A DNA stretch of 38,445 bases from Candidatus Woesearchaeota archaeon (GTDB lineage Archaea; Nanobdellota; Nanobdellia; Woesearchaeales; UBA525). The stretch lies in assembly GCA_018221245.1 (NCBI GenBank), contig JAAOYH010000030.1, positions 1 to 38,445 of the forward strand. The letters are read 5' to 3'. This document shows, piece by piece, positions 15,705-22,463 of this stretch. Position 1 is the stretch's first letter, and every line of letters begins with the position of its first letter. The position numbers and the translations under genes are program-made. Under the pieces are notes generated by a model. It was not told where the DNA came from. It worked only from the letters and a program-made list of their open reading frames with translations, and made no database searches.

Positions 15705-16751
15705 ATGGCAGAAAACTTCCTACTTGTAGTTGGCAGGGCGATGATCCCTAAGCGTCTCAGGCCAGACTTGAGAGTGCACCTGATGAAAGCAGGATATTCT
15801 GAGGTGCCGTACAATCTTTTCGGTCTTCTCTTCTTCATTGCGGCAGCAATCTCATACATACTGTTCATGGGCTTCACCTACCCTTGGGTAAGGGAAAAGG
15901 CCACATCAGAGGGCGTCACAGCCACGTTGCAGTTCGGGTTCATTAGCTTCGTCTCATTCACAGTGATAATCTCTGCGATGCTGTTTCTCTTTGCAGTCAT
16001 CACGTATTTCTATTGGAACATCAAGATCTATCACAGGACCAAGGATCTTGAGGTGATACTTCCTGACTACTTAACGCTCGTGAGCACCAATCTGAAAGGA
16101 GGAATGAGTTTTGAGAACTCATTATGGAATGCAATCAAGCCAGAGTTTGGGATATTGGCTAATGAAATTGCACTTGTTAGCAAACGTGTCATGACTGGGA
16201 ATGATGTACAGGACGCGCTTACGGAGTTCGCGATGAAATATGAGAGTCCCACTCTCAGGAGAACCATTCAACTCTTGATCGGCGAGATAGAGGCGGGAGG
16301 TCAGATCGTGGACACTATAGACAGGGTCATCTCTGACATGAAAAAGACCCAGGCCCTGAAGCGCGAGATGGCGGCGAGCACAATAACTTACATGATATTT
16401 ATCGGCATGCTAGTCATATTCATTTGTCCTGTCCTGTTCGCGCTGAGTCTGCAGCTGTTCACCATCACGTCCGGATTCATAGCAAGTATGGGAGAATCGC
16501 TCACCTCTGGTCCTGGAGGAATGTCATTCACTTCTGGAGGCGTGGACATAGATGATTTCAAGGTTTTCAGTATCTTGGCTATAGGAATTATTGGCACTTT
16601 CAGCAGCTTGATTATTGCAATAATAGAGAAAGGCGAGATAAAAGCAGGAATCAAGTATATTCCTATGTTCCTCGTCAGCAGCCTGACGATATACCTTATA
16701 GCGGCTGCACTATTCAACACTGTGTTCGGAGGGATACAGTTCGGAGGTTAG
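15705..16751 (+). CDS. pilus assembly platform membrane protein 2 (T2SF domain)
   Basis: This 348-aa protein is the second platform subunit: hydrophobic segments at about 40-60 and 80-110, then a T2SF cytoplasmic domain (NLKGGMSFENSLWNAIKPEF, MTGNDVQDALTEFA, EIEAGGQIVDTIDRVISD). A C-terminal bundle follows with helices at about 220-245 and 285-345, separated by a Gly/Ser-rich loop (SGPGGMSFTSGG). It starts 1 nt after the stop of platform protein 1, indicating strict co-expression and probably a heteromeric platform. Membrane location is certain from hydrophobicity; the T2SF assignment rests on the repeated helix pattern and its position next to the ATPase. Confidence 0.87.
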   Translation: MAENFLLVVGRAMIPKRLRPDLRVHLMKAGYSEVPYNLFGLLFFIAAAISYILFMGFTYPWVREKATSEGVTATLQFGFISFVSFTVIISAMLFLFAVITYFYWNIKIYHRTKDLEVILPDYLTLVSTNLKGGMSFENSLWNAIKPEFGILANEIALVSKRVMTGNDVQDALTEFAMKYESPTLRRTIQLLIGEIEAGGQIVDTIDRVISDMKKTQALKREMAASTITYMIFIGMLVIFICPVLFALSLQLFTITSGFIASMGESLTSGPGGMSFTSGGVDIDDFKVFSILAIGIIGTFSSLIIAIIEKGEIKAGIKYIPMFLVSSLTIYLIAAALFNTVFGGIQFGG

Positions 16752-16754
16752 AAA

Positions 16755-16763
16755 TATTTATAA
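16755..16763 (+). promoter_or_regulatory. TATA box of the pilin sub-operon
   Basis: TATTTATAA lies between the second platform gene and the small membrane protein gene, followed by a GAGGTGGT ribosome-binding site (16787-16794) ahead of GTG 16798. It allows pilins to be made independently of the assembly machinery. Confidence 0.6.
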
Positions 16764-16797
16764 AACGCTCCTCGGGAGAAACGTATGAGGTGGTCAT

Positions 16798-17022
16798 GTG
16801 GAAAGATTAGATATCGTACACCATAAGTTCATTGGCCTCTTACTGGCGCTTATAGTGCTGGTGATTGGTATCTTGTTCGGAGTTAGGATAAACGGAGATG
16901 CAGGTGTGACTGGTCTCTATACTTTGACGTTCGGGCTTGTCTTCCTTGTTGTTGTGCTACAGTTCGTGATGTTCACGCAACTCGTCCACATCAGGGATGA
17001 TATTAGGAGGAAGAAAAAATGA
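16798..17022 (+). CDS. small two-helix membrane protein of the pilin operon
   Basis: The 74-aa protein has two hydrophobic helices (about 12-30 and 36-56) joined by a short GDAG-containing turn and ends in a basic tail (RDDIRRKKK). I recognise no family. The start is GTG 16798, preceded by GAGGTGGT. Its stop overlaps the start of the first pilin by 4 nt (ATGA), so it is translated together with the pilins. A role as a pilin chaperone, anchor or processing partner is possible but not shown. Confidence 0.7.
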   Translation: MERLDIVHHKFIGLLLALIVLVIGILFGVRINGDAGVTGLYTLTFGLVFLVVVLQFVMFTQLVHIRDDIRRKKK

Positions 17023-17537
17023 AACGCGCACAAGCAGCATTAGAATTTATCACGACGTACGGCTGGGCAATAATGATTGTTCTCGTAATGATCGGAGCGC
17101 TCAGCTATTTCGGAGTCACTAACCCTAAAGAGTACCTTCCAGAGAAATGCATCTTCAAGACTGGGTTCAATTGTCTGGACTTTGCAGGTAAAATAACGCC
17201 TCTTGCAGCAAATAAGGAACTCACTATGGTGTTTACTTTGAAGAATGGTCTGGGAAAAGGTATTATAATTGCTGATCAGACTCTTGAAATGACTGTCGAA
17301 GGAACCCTGGTAATGTGTTATGAGGCATCTGCAGCAGATGCGTTCCAACCTTCGGCAAACGATGGCCCATTTACAATACCTGCCGACACAAGTATGAAAT
17401 TTGTTTGCGATTTTCCTACAATCCTCACTTTTGAAGGAGATTCAAAGAAAGGCAAGGTGGATTTTGACTACACTGAATCTGGTGGCTTCTATCCAAAGAT
17501 AGCATCAGGTGAGCTTTCAGTCTCGGTACTACCTTAA
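17019..17537 (+). CDS. type IV pilin 1, class III signal peptide
   Basis: This 172-aa pilin starts MKRAQAALEFITTYGWAIM: a short basic leader cleaved by the prepilin peptidase before Q5, then the Q-x-x-L-E-F motif and a hydrophobic assembly helix. Residues after the helix (YFGVTNPKEYLPEKC) are shared with the next two genes, as is a second Cys about 10 residues later (FNCLDF), suggesting a conserved disulfide. The rest is a beta-rich head. It is the first of three tandem paralogues with little identity outside the N-terminal region. Together with the ATPase and two platform proteins it forms the pilus. Confidence 0.9.
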   Translation: MKRAQAALEFITTYGWAIMIVLVMIGALSYFGVTNPKEYLPEKCIFKTGFNCLDFAGKITPLAANKELTMVFTLKNGLGKGIIIADQTLEMTVEGTLVMCYEASAADAFQPSANDGPFTIPADTSMKFVCDFPTILTFEGDSKKGKVDFDYTESGGFYPKIASGELSVSVLP

Positions 17538-18062
17538 ATGAGACGCGGACAGGCAGCACTGGAGTTCCTGACCACCTATGGTTGGGCTATGCTAATCATC
17601 CTCACGATGATTGGTGCGCTCAGCTATTTCGGGATAGTTAACCCCCAGAAGCTGCTGCCATCCCGCTGTCTTGTGACAACCGACTTCAGTTGCAGGGATT
17701 ACATACTGGACAGCCATGATAACACTGCGAAAATTGCTCTCTCTCAGGGTACGGGAAAGACAATCTGGGTCACAGATCTGAAATGTAATCATGATGGTGT
17801 TGATTCAGATATAGAGGTTGCAAATGTACCTGTAGGATGTGATCCGATAATACCGGGATGCCAGACAATATTGCCTTCGGCCCCTCAGGTTGGATGGTCT
17901 CCCCGACAGAAAGTAGAGTTTCAATGTGTATTTAATAGTGGATCATTGAGTGCGGTCCAAGGACAGAAGACTAAGGTGGAATACACGATAACATACACCT
18001 TGCAGCCAGATAGCCCATTCGAACACATCGTTCAGGGAGAGATATACTCGGAGGTACAATGA
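17538..18062 (+). CDS. type IV pilin 2, class III signal peptide
   Basis: The 174-aa pilin begins MRRGQAALEFLTTYGWAML, with cleavage expected after G4 and the invariant Glu five residues into the mature chain. The helix runs into YFGIVNPQKLLPSRC, and the second conserved Cys follows in FSCRDY. Additional Cys (KCNHD, GCDPIIPGC, FQC) are unique to this copy and may give an extra disulfide. It starts on the base after the stop of pilin 1, and its last 4 bases overlap the start of pilin 3. Head sequences of the three pilins diverge strongly, as expected for surface-exposed subunits. Confidence 0.9.
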   Translation: MRRGQAALEFLTTYGWAMLIILTMIGALSYFGIVNPQKLLPSRCLVTTDFSCRDYILDSHDNTAKIALSQGTGKTIWVTDLKCNHDGVDSDIEVANVPVGCDPIIPGCQTILPSAPQVGWSPRQKVEFQCVFNSGSLSAVQGQKTKVEYTITYTLQPDSPFEHIVQGEIYSEVQ

Positions 18063-18574
18063 GGAGAGGACAAGCAGCATTGGAATACCTAGTCACGTAT
18101 GGCTGGGCGATGCTCGCGATATTGGTAGTGTTAGGCGCGTTAGCATACTTTGGCCTCCTCAGCCCAAGCCGTTATCTCCCGAGCAGATGTGATTTCGGAG
18201 TCCAGATGAGGTGCGCAGACTTCATACTCGAGGATGGTGCAGGGAACGACTATGTTCAGATAATGTTCAGGAACAACTTCGGTGATGACATTAACATTAC
18301 AGCCATCGAAACAAGTGCGGGTGATGGACTAATTGTGAATTATGACCTTAATGGGAATGCTGCCTATGATGATGGGTGGGTATTAGCCGATACCGTAAAT
18401 ATCAGCAAGGGTGTCACTTCACCAGCCATGGATGTTGAGTTCACTGATGGCATGCTGTTTGAAGGAGAGCGTCAATCGGTAGTACTTAATATAAAGTTCA
18501 GGAGAGACAAAGAAAACTCCCAAGAGCACACTATTTCAGGAGAGATATATGCACAAGTGGCTAAAAGACCATAG
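18059..18574 (+). CDS. type IV pilin 3, class III signal peptide
   Basis: The 171-aa pilin begins MRRGQAALEYLVTYGWAML with the same class III signal peptide as its two upstream paralogues, then YFGLLSPSRYLPSRC and the second Cys in MRCADF. It ends GEIYAQVAKRP; the codons for EIYAQVA recur out of context 70 bases downstream, the trace of a lost fourth pilin. Its ATG overlaps the stop of pilin 2 (ATGA). The head domain carries acidic and Asn-rich loops (NLNGNAAYDD-like) that could bind Ca2+, which is speculation. A short T-run at 18581-18588 probably ends the transcript. Confidence 0.9.
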   Translation: MRRGQAALEYLVTYGWAMLAILVVLGALAYFGLLSPSRYLPSRCDFGVQMRCADFILEDGAGNDYVQIMFRNNFGDDINITAIETSAGDGLIVNYDLNGNAAYDDGWVLADTVNISKGVTSPAMDVEFTDGMLFEGERQSVVLNIKFRRDKENSQEHTISGEIYAQVAKRP

Positions 18575-18609
18575 AGGTTAATTTTTCTTAATCACACATG
18601 ATATTATGA

Positions 18610-18639
18610 GAGATATATGCACAGGTGGCTCAAAGATAG
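18610..18639 (+). pseudogene. remnant of a fourth pilin C-terminus
   Basis: Read from 18610 this gives EIYAQVAQR and a stop, nearly the same as the end of pilin 3 (EIYAQVAKRP). Over the shared 28 bases only two positions differ (18541-18568 against 18609-18636). One of the two is a silent CAA/CAG change, as expected if the segment was once coding. A stop codon sits directly upstream in frame, so it is no longer part of a gene. Confidence 0.55.
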
Positions 18640-18647
18640 CCAAAAAC

Positions 18648-18656
18648 TATTTAAAT
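18648..18656 (+). promoter_or_regulatory. TATA box of the proteasome beta gene
   Basis: TATTTAAAT lies 45-53 nt upstream of ATG 18701; a GAGAGGTAAT ribosome-binding site (about 18690-18699) follows, so the message has a leader of roughly 25 nt. Confidence 0.55.
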
Positions 18657-18700
18657 GAACTGGGGGTCTCCCAAACTATTCTGTTTCCAAGAGAGGTAAT

Positions 18701-19372
18701 ATGATTCCGTTAAACAACACCGTTCTGACGCCAAAGTTCAGTGAGAGCACTAAAGACGAGACTAAACTCAAGACAGGCACAACCACAGTAGGCCTGGTAT
18801 GCAAGGACTGCATAGTGCTCGCGGCAGACAAACGGGCCACTGCAGGAAGCATGATCGTCCAGAAGGACACCAAAAAGGTCATGCCTGTGACAGAACACAT
18901 AGCAGTTACCTGGGCAGGTAGCGTCTCTGACCTACAACTGCTCTACAAGTACCTCTCCGCAGAACTAAAGCTAAAACAGATTCGGGGAGGAAGGGAAACC
19001 ACTGTGAAAGAGGCAGCGAACCTTCTCAGTAATTGGGTCTACCACTTGATAAGGAGTAGCTACGGAGTAGCGCACTTTCTCATGGGTGGCTATGATTCAC
19101 AACCCAGGCTGTTCGACATATACCCTGATGGTAGCCTGACCTCAACAGACGAGTACGTCGTCTCTGGCAGTGGAAGCGTCTTCGCCCTAGGAGTCCTAGA
19201 GAACAAGTACAAGAAGGGGCTCTCAAAAGAAGAGGGTGTGGCACTAGTGTTGGAAGCTATCAACTCTGCTCTTGCCCGTGACAGCGGCAGCGGCAATGGC
19301 ATCGATGTCTATGTGGTAGACAAGAACGGTGTGAAACTCGCAGTCTCCAAGATTATCGATACTCGCGTATAA
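18701..19372 (+). CDS. psmB: proteasome subunit beta (threonine protease)
   Basis: This 223-aa subunit forms the inner catalytic rings of the archaeal 20S proteasome. It is made with a 26-residue propeptide ending in G26, and self-cleavage exposes the catalytic Thr of GTTTVGL (T27, mature T1). D17 (LAADKRAT) and K33 (DTKKVMPV) of the mature chain are present, as are the later GSGS and RDSGSGNGIDVYVV loop with the helper Ser and Asp. The propeptide is longer than the common 6-10 residues of many archaeal beta subunits. No alpha subunit lies in the window. It is followed by aCPSF1, a neighbour pairing familiar from other archaea. Confidence 0.96.
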   Translation: MIPLNNTVLTPKFSESTKDETKLKTGTTTVGLVCKDCIVLAADKRATAGSMIVQKDTKKVMPVTEHIAVTWAGSVSDLQLLYKYLSAELKLKQIRGGRETTVKEAANLLSNWVYHLIRSSYGVAHFLMGGYDSQPRLFDIYPDGSLTSTDEYVVSGSGSVFALGVLENKYKKGLSKEEGVALVLEAINSALARDSGSGNGIDVYVVDKNGVKLAVSKIIDTRV

Positions 19373-19375
19373 AAC
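19369..19375 (+). promoter_or_regulatory. possible TATA box for the aCPSF1 gene
   Basis: TATAAAA overlaps the stop codon of the proteasome gene and lies 26-32 nt before ATG 19401. It could drive a leaderless aCPSF1 transcript in addition to read-through from psmB. Confidence 0.4.
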
Positions 19376-19400
19376 GCGACCCTTTCTGGAAGGGAAGAAT

Positions 19401-21287
19401 ATGCCAAAAGAAATCCTGAAAGAAATAATGAAGCACGTTCCTGAGGACTCAATCTCAGACGTTGCATTCGAAGCGGCTAATATAGTACTCTACACTACTG
19501 ACAAGACTTTTCTGGCTGACGACAAAGGCCAGGTTCGCAACGCGGTGAACGCCATCAAGAAGAGGATAGAGCTCCGCCCTGACCCTAGCATATGCGTCGA
19601 CCAGGAAACAGCAGAGAAGATGATCCACGATATTTTGGGTGAGGATGCAGGAATTGACCATATTACTTTCGATCCGCAAAGATCAATAGTATACATAGAG
19701 CTCGAAAAGCCAGGAGTTGCAATCTCGAACAGGGGAGAGCTGCTCCGCAAGATGCGCCTAGAGATATTCTGGATACCAATCATCAAGCGGAAACCTCCTA
19801 TAAAGAGCCAGCTCATAGAGAACATCCGTTCAGTACTGTACGAGAACTCAGACTACAGGCGAAAATTCCTCCACAAGACCGGCCAGAGAATCTACAACGG
19901 ATGGCTCAGGCAGAAGAAAGAGGAATGGGTGAGAGTAACCTATCTAGGAGGAGGTCGCCAAGTTGGTCGCTCAGCAATATTCCTCCAGACGCCTGAGAGC
20001 AGGGTACTGTTCGATTGTGGGATTAACCCCGCGAGCAAGGATCAAGCATATCCTTACTTGGAAGCCCCGGAGTTCAGACTGGAAGAGCTCGACGCTATTG
20101 TTGTAAGCCACGCGCACTTGGACCACATAGGATTCATCCCATACCTGTTCAAAATGGGTTGGAGAGGCCCAGTTTACTGCACAGAGCCGACAAGGGATAT
20201 CATGGCTCTTATCCAACTCGACATGATTAAGATTGCTCGTGGTCGCGAATCCGACAGCATCTACTCAGTGGATGACGTGAAAGAGGTAGTGAAGCACACG
20301 ATAATCCTTGACCTAGAGTCAGTCACAGATATCACGCCTGATGTGAGAATCACGTTCTACAACTCGGGCCACATCCTGGGAGGCGCGATGATCCACATCC
20401 ATGTAGGGAATGGGTTACACAACATACTTTACACAGGGGACATAAAGTACGCGAAGACGCACATGCTCGCGGCAGCACACACAAAGTTCCCGAGATTAGA
20501 AACAGTCCTCATTGAGAGCACGTACGGAGGAAAGGAGAACGTCGTGGCAGGCTCAGCAGACGATGATTTTGCAGCCTTAGTGAAGAAGACACTCAATAGA
20601 GGGGGCAAGGTGCTCATCCCGAGCCTAGGCTCTGGCCGTGCACAAGAGATTGTTGTATACATCGAACGTCTCATCAAGGAGAAGAAGATGCCTGACGTTC
20701 CCATATACTTAGACGGCATGCTATGGGATATCATGGCAATCCACACAGCGTACCCTGAGTTCCTGAACAACAGTCTCAGGCAACGCATCTTCCATACTGA
20801 GGACAATCCTTTCATGGCAGATAATATTACTCGCGTCGGCTCAGCAAAAGAACGAAAACAGATAGTAGAGAATGAAGGCGGATGCATAATCATAGCCACA
20901 TCAGGTATGCTTGAAGGAGGCCCTTCAGTGTTCTACCTGCAGGAACTGGCAGATAACCCAAGAAATACACTTGTTTTCAGCTGCTACCAAGCAGAAGGAA
21001 CCTTGGGAAGACAGATCAGGGCAGGGGTCAGCGAGTTCACAGTACAGGATGGACGAGATACTCGTGTAATCCCTATCAAGCTAGAGCTCTTCAAGATAGA
21101 AATATCTGGACACTCTGATAGACGAGAACTGATGAGCTTCGTCAAACACTGCAGTCCTAAGCCAAGGAAGATACTGGTCAACCACGGCGAAGTATCAAGG
21201 TGCATAGATTTTGCAAAGAGCATACATCAGACATTCAGGATAGAGACCGTGTGCCCTCGCAACCTAGATACCATCCGACTGCGGTAA
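19401..21287 (+). CDS. aCPSF1/FttA transcription-termination ribonuclease (KH plus beta-CASP)
   Basis: This 628-aa protein is the archaeal CPSF73-like factor that cleaves nascent RNA at U-rich sites and terminates transcription. It has the full layout: an N-terminal KH region (about 1-150), a metallo-beta-lactamase core with HAHLDH at 237-242 and further metal ligands (SGHILGGAM, YTGDIKY), then the beta-CASP domain (IESTYGG, PSLGSGRAQE, ATSGMLEGGP) and the C-terminal HSDRREL and VNHGE motifs. Length matches the family (about 630-640 aa). U-rich tracts after several genes here, notably 31702-31732, are plausible substrates. The ATG lies 28 nt after the proteasome stop. Confidence 0.96.
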   Translation: MPKEILKEIMKHVPEDSISDVAFEAANIVLYTTDKTFLADDKGQVRNAVNAIKKRIELRPDPSICVDQETAEKMIHDILGEDAGIDHITFDPQRSIVYIELEKPGVAISNRGELLRKMRLEIFWIPIIKRKPPIKSQLIENIRSVLYENSDYRRKFLHKTGQRIYNGWLRQKKEEWVRVTYLGGGRQVGRSAIFLQTPESRVLFDCGINPASKDQAYPYLEAPEFRLEELDAIVVSHAHLDHIGFIPYLFKMGWRGPVYCTEPTRDIMALIQLDMIKIARGRESDSIYSVDDVKEVVKHTIILDLESVTDITPDVRITFYNSGHILGGAMIHIHVGNGLHNILYTGDIKYAKTHMLAAAHTKFPRLETVLIESTYGGKENVVAGSADDDFAALVKKTLNRGGKVLIPSLGSGRAQEIVVYIERLIKEKKMPDVPIYLDGMLWDIMAIHTAYPEFLNNSLRQRIFHTEDNPFMADNITRVGSAKERKQIVENEGGCIIIATSGMLEGGPSVFYLQELADNPRNTLVFSCYQAEGTLGRQIRAGVSEFTVQDGRDTRVIPIKLELFKIEISGHSDRRELMSFVKHCSPKPRKILVNHGEVSRCIDFAKSIHQTFRIETVCPRNLDTIRLR

Positions 21288-21290
21288 GGT

Positions 21291-21299
21291 TTTTATACT
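21291..21299 (+). promoter_or_regulatory. TATA box for the gene pair at 21320
   Basis: TTTTATACT lies 21-29 nt before ATG 21320 and directly after the aCPSF1 stop; leaderless initiation is expected. Confidence 0.55.
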
Positions 21300-21319
21300 A
21301 AGCTTCTCGAGGAAACAAT

Positions 21320-21808
21320 ATGGGTTCGCTAGGTGTCTCGACGTATCGCTTCAGGGGAGTTTTCGACTATGAACTCCTTTACCAAGAGGGAAGGAAGTTT
21401 TTCCTGAATATTGTCGACCCTCCGGACTTCAACGAGAAGAAGTACAAGGACAAAGGACATCATTTTGAGGCGAAGTGGGATGCGAAACAGAGAGTGGATG
21501 CTTACCATAGGATAATCTACAAAGTGGAGTACAAGGCCATAGATATGAAAAAAGTGCAGAAGAATGGAAAGACACTCTATGAAGGCAAGATAAGGTTCTA
21601 CGTGGAGCCTATCCTCGATGAGAACTACGAGATGTCAGGGCCAGGGGGGAAGACTCAGGTATTCAAGGAGAACTCCATATTCCACAAGCTATATAAGCGG
21701 ATTACCCGGCGAGAAAGGGAGGAAGACCTGGAAGGCGTTGCTATTCGGACAGGACAGGCTTTCATCGACAAGATGAAGGAAATATGTGGCGCCCAGGCGA
21801 GGCTCTGA
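21320..21808 (+). CDS. hypothetical protein, 162 aa
   Basis: I do not recognise a family. The protein is soluble and rich in aromatic and Lys residues. It shows an alternating beta pattern in the first 110 residues (AYHRIIYKVEYKAIDMKKVQ, GKIRFYVEPILDENYEM) and a charged helix in the last 40 (KLYKRITRREREEDLEGVA). It has no signal peptide or membrane helix. A leaderless-type promoter precedes it, and its TGA overlaps the next ATG by one base (TGATG), so the two unknown genes form an operon and their products may interact. Confidence 0.7.
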   Translation: MGSLGVSTYRFRGVFDYELLYQEGRKFFLNIVDPPDFNEKKYKDKGHHFEAKWDAKQRVDAYHRIIYKVEYKAIDMKKVQKNGKTLYEGKIRFYVEPILDENYEMSGPGGKTQVFKENSIFHKLYKRITRREREEDLEGVAIRTGQAFIDKMKEICGAQARL

Positions 21809-22350
21809 TGGCTGAGATAAAGATACTAACAAAGAAGCCCATGACGTTCAAGGGACCGTTCAGGGTGGACGAGTTCTGCGGTCTCATAAGAAGATTCGCT
21901 AAGGAGCGCAACTATTTCATGGTTGAGGAGAACAACCAAGAAGATGTACTTCCTGATGGGAACCAAATAGTGATGGATGTGAATCTCTCCAAACAGCTAT
22001 CCGACTATGCCAAGGGAGTCATAGATGTCCATATCCACATGCACGGGTGCACTGACAAGGTGCTTGAGATAGAAGGCCAGAAGCAGAAGTGTCAGGTCGG
22101 GACTATAGATGTTGAGTGTGTTGCTAAAATGGAGTCGGATTACAGGAACCGCTATGAGAACAAAGGGTTCTCTTTCCTTTTCAGGACCATATCAGACAAG
22201 TTCATCCGGAGAGATATCACTCACCAGCAGAACGACAGTTGCACTAAGGACTGTACAGATCTTGCGGGAGAGCTGAAATCTTACTTGAATATGCACAGGT
22301 TCAAGCTCGACGACAGAGAGAAGATGAGTGAGCCTGAGGAGAAGGCTTAA
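21808..22350 (+). CDS. hypothetical protein, 180 aa, Cys-containing
   Basis: The 180-aa product is unrecognised. It has an alpha/beta appearance with a His-rich strand (VIDVHIHMHGCTDKVLEIEG) and several Cys (CGLI, GCTDK, KCQVG, VECVA, SCTKDCTD), which might bind a metal, though no standard ligand spacing is clear. ATG 21808 is preferred over the in-frame ATG at 21784 because it overlaps the upstream stop as TGATG, the normal coupling arrangement, while 21784 lies inside the upstream gene. It ends shortly before the promoter of tRNA-Ser. Confidence 0.7.
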   Translation: MAEIKILTKKPMTFKGPFRVDEFCGLIRRFAKERNYFMVEENNQEDVLPDGNQIVMDVNLSKQLSDYAKGVIDVHIHMHGCTDKVLEIEGQKQKCQVGTIDVECVAKMESDYRNRYENKGFSFLFRTISDKFIRRDITHQQNDSCTKDCTDLAGELKSYLNMHRFKLDDREKMSEPEEKA

Positions 22351-22354
22351 AAAC
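22346..22354 (+). promoter_or_regulatory. TATA box for tRNA-Ser and pepF
   Basis: CTTAAAAAC lies 25-33 nt before the tRNA-Ser 5' end. No other TATA box precedes the peptidase gene, so it probably serves both. Confidence 0.5.
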
Positions 22355-22378
22355 TTCTTACAGTTCTTTTTACGTATT

Positions 22379-22461
22379 GCCGAGGATGCCTAACCAGGTC
22401 GGGCGCAAGTCTCGAAAACTTGTTCCGTAAGGAATTGTGGGTTCAAATCCCTCCCTCGGCG
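22379..22461 (+). tRNA. tRNA-Ser (CGA)
   Basis: This type II tRNA has a perfect acceptor stem GCCGAGG/CCTCGGC, a D stem GCC/GGC, an anticodon stem CAAGT/ACTTG with loop CTCGAAA (anticodon CGA), a long variable arm (TTCC-GTAA-GGAA) and discriminator G at 22461. Deviations are A instead of U at position 8 and a T-T mismatch at the second pair of the T stem (GTGGG/CCCTC). No CCA is encoded. The peptidase start codon follows after only 2 nt. Confidence 0.88.
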
Positions 22462-22463
22462 TC

